From: an uncultured Streptococcus sp.
GTDB taxonomy: Bacteria > Bacillota > Bacilli > Lactobacillales > Streptococcaceae
Direction: 5' to 3'
Assembly (NCBI RefSeq): GCF_938036805.1
Contig: NZ_CALHWC010000011.1
Span: 1 to 6,999, forward strand
Length of the DNA: 6,999 bases
Part shown: positions 5,651 to 6,999 of the stretch, in pieces
Layout: each line of letters begins with the position of its first letter
Position numbering within the stretch: the first letter of the stretch is position 1
Program-made: the position numbers and the translations under genes
Notes under the pieces: generated by a model
Told to the model about the DNA's origin: nothing
What the model saw: the letters and a program-made list of their open reading frames with translations, nothing else
The model's database searches: none

Positions 5651-6106
5651 ATGATTGAACCACTAAGCCAGCAGCATGCTTTAGAAATTGCTAAGAACTG
5701 GCATTACGAGACGCCTTATGACTTTTATGATATGGAAAATGATCTGGAGGATTATGAAGAAATAGTCTCCCAAGAAGCGCGTGGAGATTGTTATTATCAA
5801 GTGGTACGAGAAGGGAATCTCTATGGATTTTTCTGCTTGGAGCAGAAAGGAGATCGAATTTTGGAGCTTGGTTTGGGGATGAAGCCGGAGCACTGCGGAA
5901 AAGGTCAGGGCGCTGTATTTTTGCAGGAAATTCTGGACTTTATTATGGAAAATTTTGCGCCCCAAGTCATCAGGTTATCCGTGGCTGACTTCAATCACCG
6001 GGCCCAGCAGCTTTATCTCAACATGGGCTTTGAAGTGGTGAGGCGCATTCCGCAGGAAAGTAATGGCGATATTCATCTCTTTGTGGAGATGGAGAAGAAG
6101 CTTTAA
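5651..6106 (+). CDS. GNAT-family N-acetyltransferase (RimI-like)
   Basis: Second acetyltransferase of the pair, 151 residues. The N-terminal half has the motif NWHYETPYDFYDM (16-28), seen in a subgroup of Firmicute GNATs. LYGFFCLEQKGDRILELGLGMKPEHCGKGQG (57-87, with ordinary linkers) includes the acetyl-CoA loop GKGQG (83-87), although its first position is His81 rather than the common Arg/Gln. VADFNHRAQQLYLNMGFE (111-128) is the motif B region with Asn115 and Tyr122, as in RimI-type enzymes. The substrate is unknown. The ribosome site GAGGA (5639-5643) lies 7 nt before the ATG, and the 18-nt gap to the first GNAT implies one transcript. The two proteins are not close copies of each other, so this is not a recent tandem duplication. 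No terminator is seen in the 62 nt that follow. Confidence 0.9.
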   Translation: MIEPLSQQHALEIAKNWHYETPYDFYDMENDLEDYEEIVSQEARGDCYYQVVREGNLYGFFCLEQKGDRILELGLGMKPEHCGKGQGAVFLQEILDFIMENFAPQVIRLSVADFNHRAQQLYLNMGFEVVRRIPQESNGDIHLFVEMEKKL

Positions 6107-6168
6107 CTTACCTATGACTGCTAACAGCAAATTCGTAAATGATTACCAATAAATAAAAGGAGAAAACC

Positions 6169-6405
6169 ATGACATTTGAAGAGATTTTACCAGGCCTTAA
6201 GGCCAAGAAAAAATATGTGCGTACAGGCTGGGGTGGAGCGGAAAACTATGTCCAGCTCTTTGATACGATTGAGCAGAATGGGGTGGCTCTCGAAGTGACA
6301 CCTTATTTCCTCATCAATGTTTCAGGCCAAGGGGAGGGCTTCTCCATGTGGAGTCCAACTCCTTGTGATGTGCTGGCTACAGATTGGGTGGAAGTAGATG
6401 ACTAA
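6169..6405 (+). CDS. DUF2829 / Tad2-like small protein
   Basis: A 78-residue soluble protein with the DUF2829 layout throughout. It has the N-terminal helix MTFEEILPGLKAKKKYVRTGW (1-21, broken here only by family-typical spacing), then GGAENYVQLF (22-31), PYFLINVSG (45-53), and the closing MWSPTPCDVLATDWVEVD (60-77). The W-x-P-x-x-x-D-x-L-A-x-D-W ending is the signature I rely on. By established knowledge, phage members called Tad2 block Thoeris defence by sequestering cyclic ADP-ribose-type signals. Other members are annotated MW1434-type or merely DUF2829, so function here is not settled. The start has a textbook AAAGGAG (6156-6162), 6 nt before the ATG. Its stop overlaps the start of the following dehydrogenase gene by 8 nt, implying coupled translation. 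No clear promoter is seen in 6107-6168, so it may be read from the GNAT promoter. Confidence 0.82.
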   Translation: MTFEEILPGLKAKKKYVRTGWGGAENYVQLFDTIEQNGVALEVTPYFLINVSGQGEGFSMWSPTPCDVLATDWVEVDD

Positions 6406-6999
6406 GACGGTACTGGTGACGGGAGCTAGCTCTGGCATCGGCCGAGCTCAGGCTCTGACCTTTTTGGAAAATGGCTACCGCGTTTATGGGGTAGATAAGG
6501 GTGAAAATCCGGGTTTTCTAAATGAACTACGTTTTTTTAAAATGGATTTGACAGATGATTTGACACCACTTTTCACTAGCTTGCCTGAAGTGGACATTCT
6601 CTGTAATACGGCCGGTATTTTGGACGATTATCGTCCCTTGCACGAGACAAGTGACGAGGATTGGGAGCGAATTTTTGCGCTGAATCTGACCGCAACCATG
6701 AAAATCACTCGTTTTTACCTTCAGAAAATGCTGGAGAAAAAGTCTGGTATCATCATTAATATGTGCTCGATTGCTAGTTTTTTGGCTGGCGGAGGCGGTG
6801 CAGCCTATACAGCCTCTAAGCATGCTCTAGCTGGTTTGACCAAGCAGATAGCCTTGGACTATGCGGATCAAAATATCCAAGTTTTTGGCTTGGCGCCAGG
6901 CGCTGTCAAGACAGCCATGACTGCCGCAGATTTTGAGCCAGGCGGACTGGCAGACTGGGTTGCTGAGGAAACGCCGATCAAGCGCTGGCTGGATCCTCA
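6398..6999 (+). CDS. Short-chain dehydrogenase/reductase (SDR), 3' end outside window
   Basis: The first 200 residues of a classical SDR oxidoreductase; the gene continues past the window. The nucleotide-binding motif is TGASSGIG (8-15). Asp33 at the end of the second strand (VYGVDK) points to NAD(H) rather than NADP(H). MDLTD (49-53) is the adenine-side loop. NTAG (70-73) replaces the usual NNAG. Catalytic residues are Asn96 (ALNLTA), Ser124 (13 residues before the Tyr), Tyr137 and Lys141 (YTASK), a full Asn-Ser-Tyr-Lys tetrad. LAPGAVKTAMT (165-175) is the conserved PG stretch. It is cytosolic; the substrate is unknown. Such genes are often labelled FabG-like, but there is no fatty-acid gene context here. 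The start ATG (6398) lies inside the Tad2-like gene's end (ATGACTAA overlap), with GGTGGAAG at 6387-6394 as ribosome site. Confidence 0.9.
   Translation, partial: MTKTVLVTGASSGIGRAQALTFLENGYRVYGVDKGENPGFLNELRFFKMDLTDDLTPLFTSLPEVDILCNTAGILDDYRPLHETSDEDWERIFALNLTATMKITRFYLQKMLEKKSGIIINMCSIASFLAGGGGAAYTASKHALAGLTKQIALDYADQNIQVFGLAPGAVKTAMTAADFEPGGLADWVAEETPIKRWLDP

Noticed and set aside
5207..6106. GNAT pair as a TacT-type toxin-antitoxin module
   Set aside because: No ribbon-helix-helix or other antitoxin gene is adjacent; both proteins are complete GNATs with ordinary motifs.
6107..6168. Separate promoter or terminator between the second GNAT and the Tad2-like gene
   Set aside because: Only tiny dyads are present (TGCT/AGCA, GTAA/TTAC) with no T-run, and no convincing -10/-35 pair, so nothing beyond the ribosome site is called.
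6527..6823. Minus-strand ORF opposite the dehydrogenase
   Set aside because: The plus strand carries an intact SDR with all motifs; the reverse frame has no recognisable features.

Overview
The window reads as chromosomal DNA of a low-to-moderate GC Firmicute, most likely a Streptococcus of the mitis/sanguinis type. The support is the tightly packed same-strand genes, AAAGGAG/GGAGGG ribosome sites, three promoters of the extended -10 type (TGnTATAAT), a BceAB-type exporter of the Lactobacillales/Bacillales kind, and an intergenic hairpin repeat resembling ones I associate from memory with viridans streptococci. Every supported gene is on the + strand. I see no phage structural genes, transposase, tRNA, rRNA or CRISPR array.

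Layout. (1) 1-2061: the last 25 codons of an ABC ATPase overlap a 662-residue BceB-type permease; together they form an antimicrobial-peptide/bacitracin-type transporter that ends at a strong intrinsic terminator (2060-2090). (2) 2134-3904: an extended -10 promoter drives a 466-residue APC-superfamily (CAT-type) amino-acid permease. An 89-residue protein of unknown function with two membrane segments follows and is probably read on the same transcript. (3) 3928-5023: a perfect 9-bp dyad plus an extra half-site stand upstream of an extended -10 promoter. This promoter serves a membrane-anchored S41-family serine peptidase of 314 residues, which ends at a 12-bp terminator hairpin. (4) 4993-5175: a roughly 183-bp non-coding element with near-perfect 15-bp terminal inverted repeats and three internal hairpins fills the gap; the terminator hairpin is its left end. 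(5) 5176-6106: a promoter touching the element's right end drives two tandem GNAT acetyltransferases. (6) 6169-6999: a 78-residue protein of the DUF2829/Tad2-like family overlaps by 8 nt a short-chain dehydrogenase/reductase that runs off the window.

How the parts fit. The BceAB pair and the surface peptidase suggest a cell-envelope or peptide-stress setting, and the permease a nutrient-uptake role, but they lie in separate transcription units and I see no single pathway. The two most notable items are the structured intergenic element and the Tad2-like gene. Tad2 proteins are known from phages as sponges of Thoeris cyclic ADP-ribose signals; here a relative sits in ordinary chromosomal context and is translationally coupled to a probable NAD-dependent oxidoreductase.
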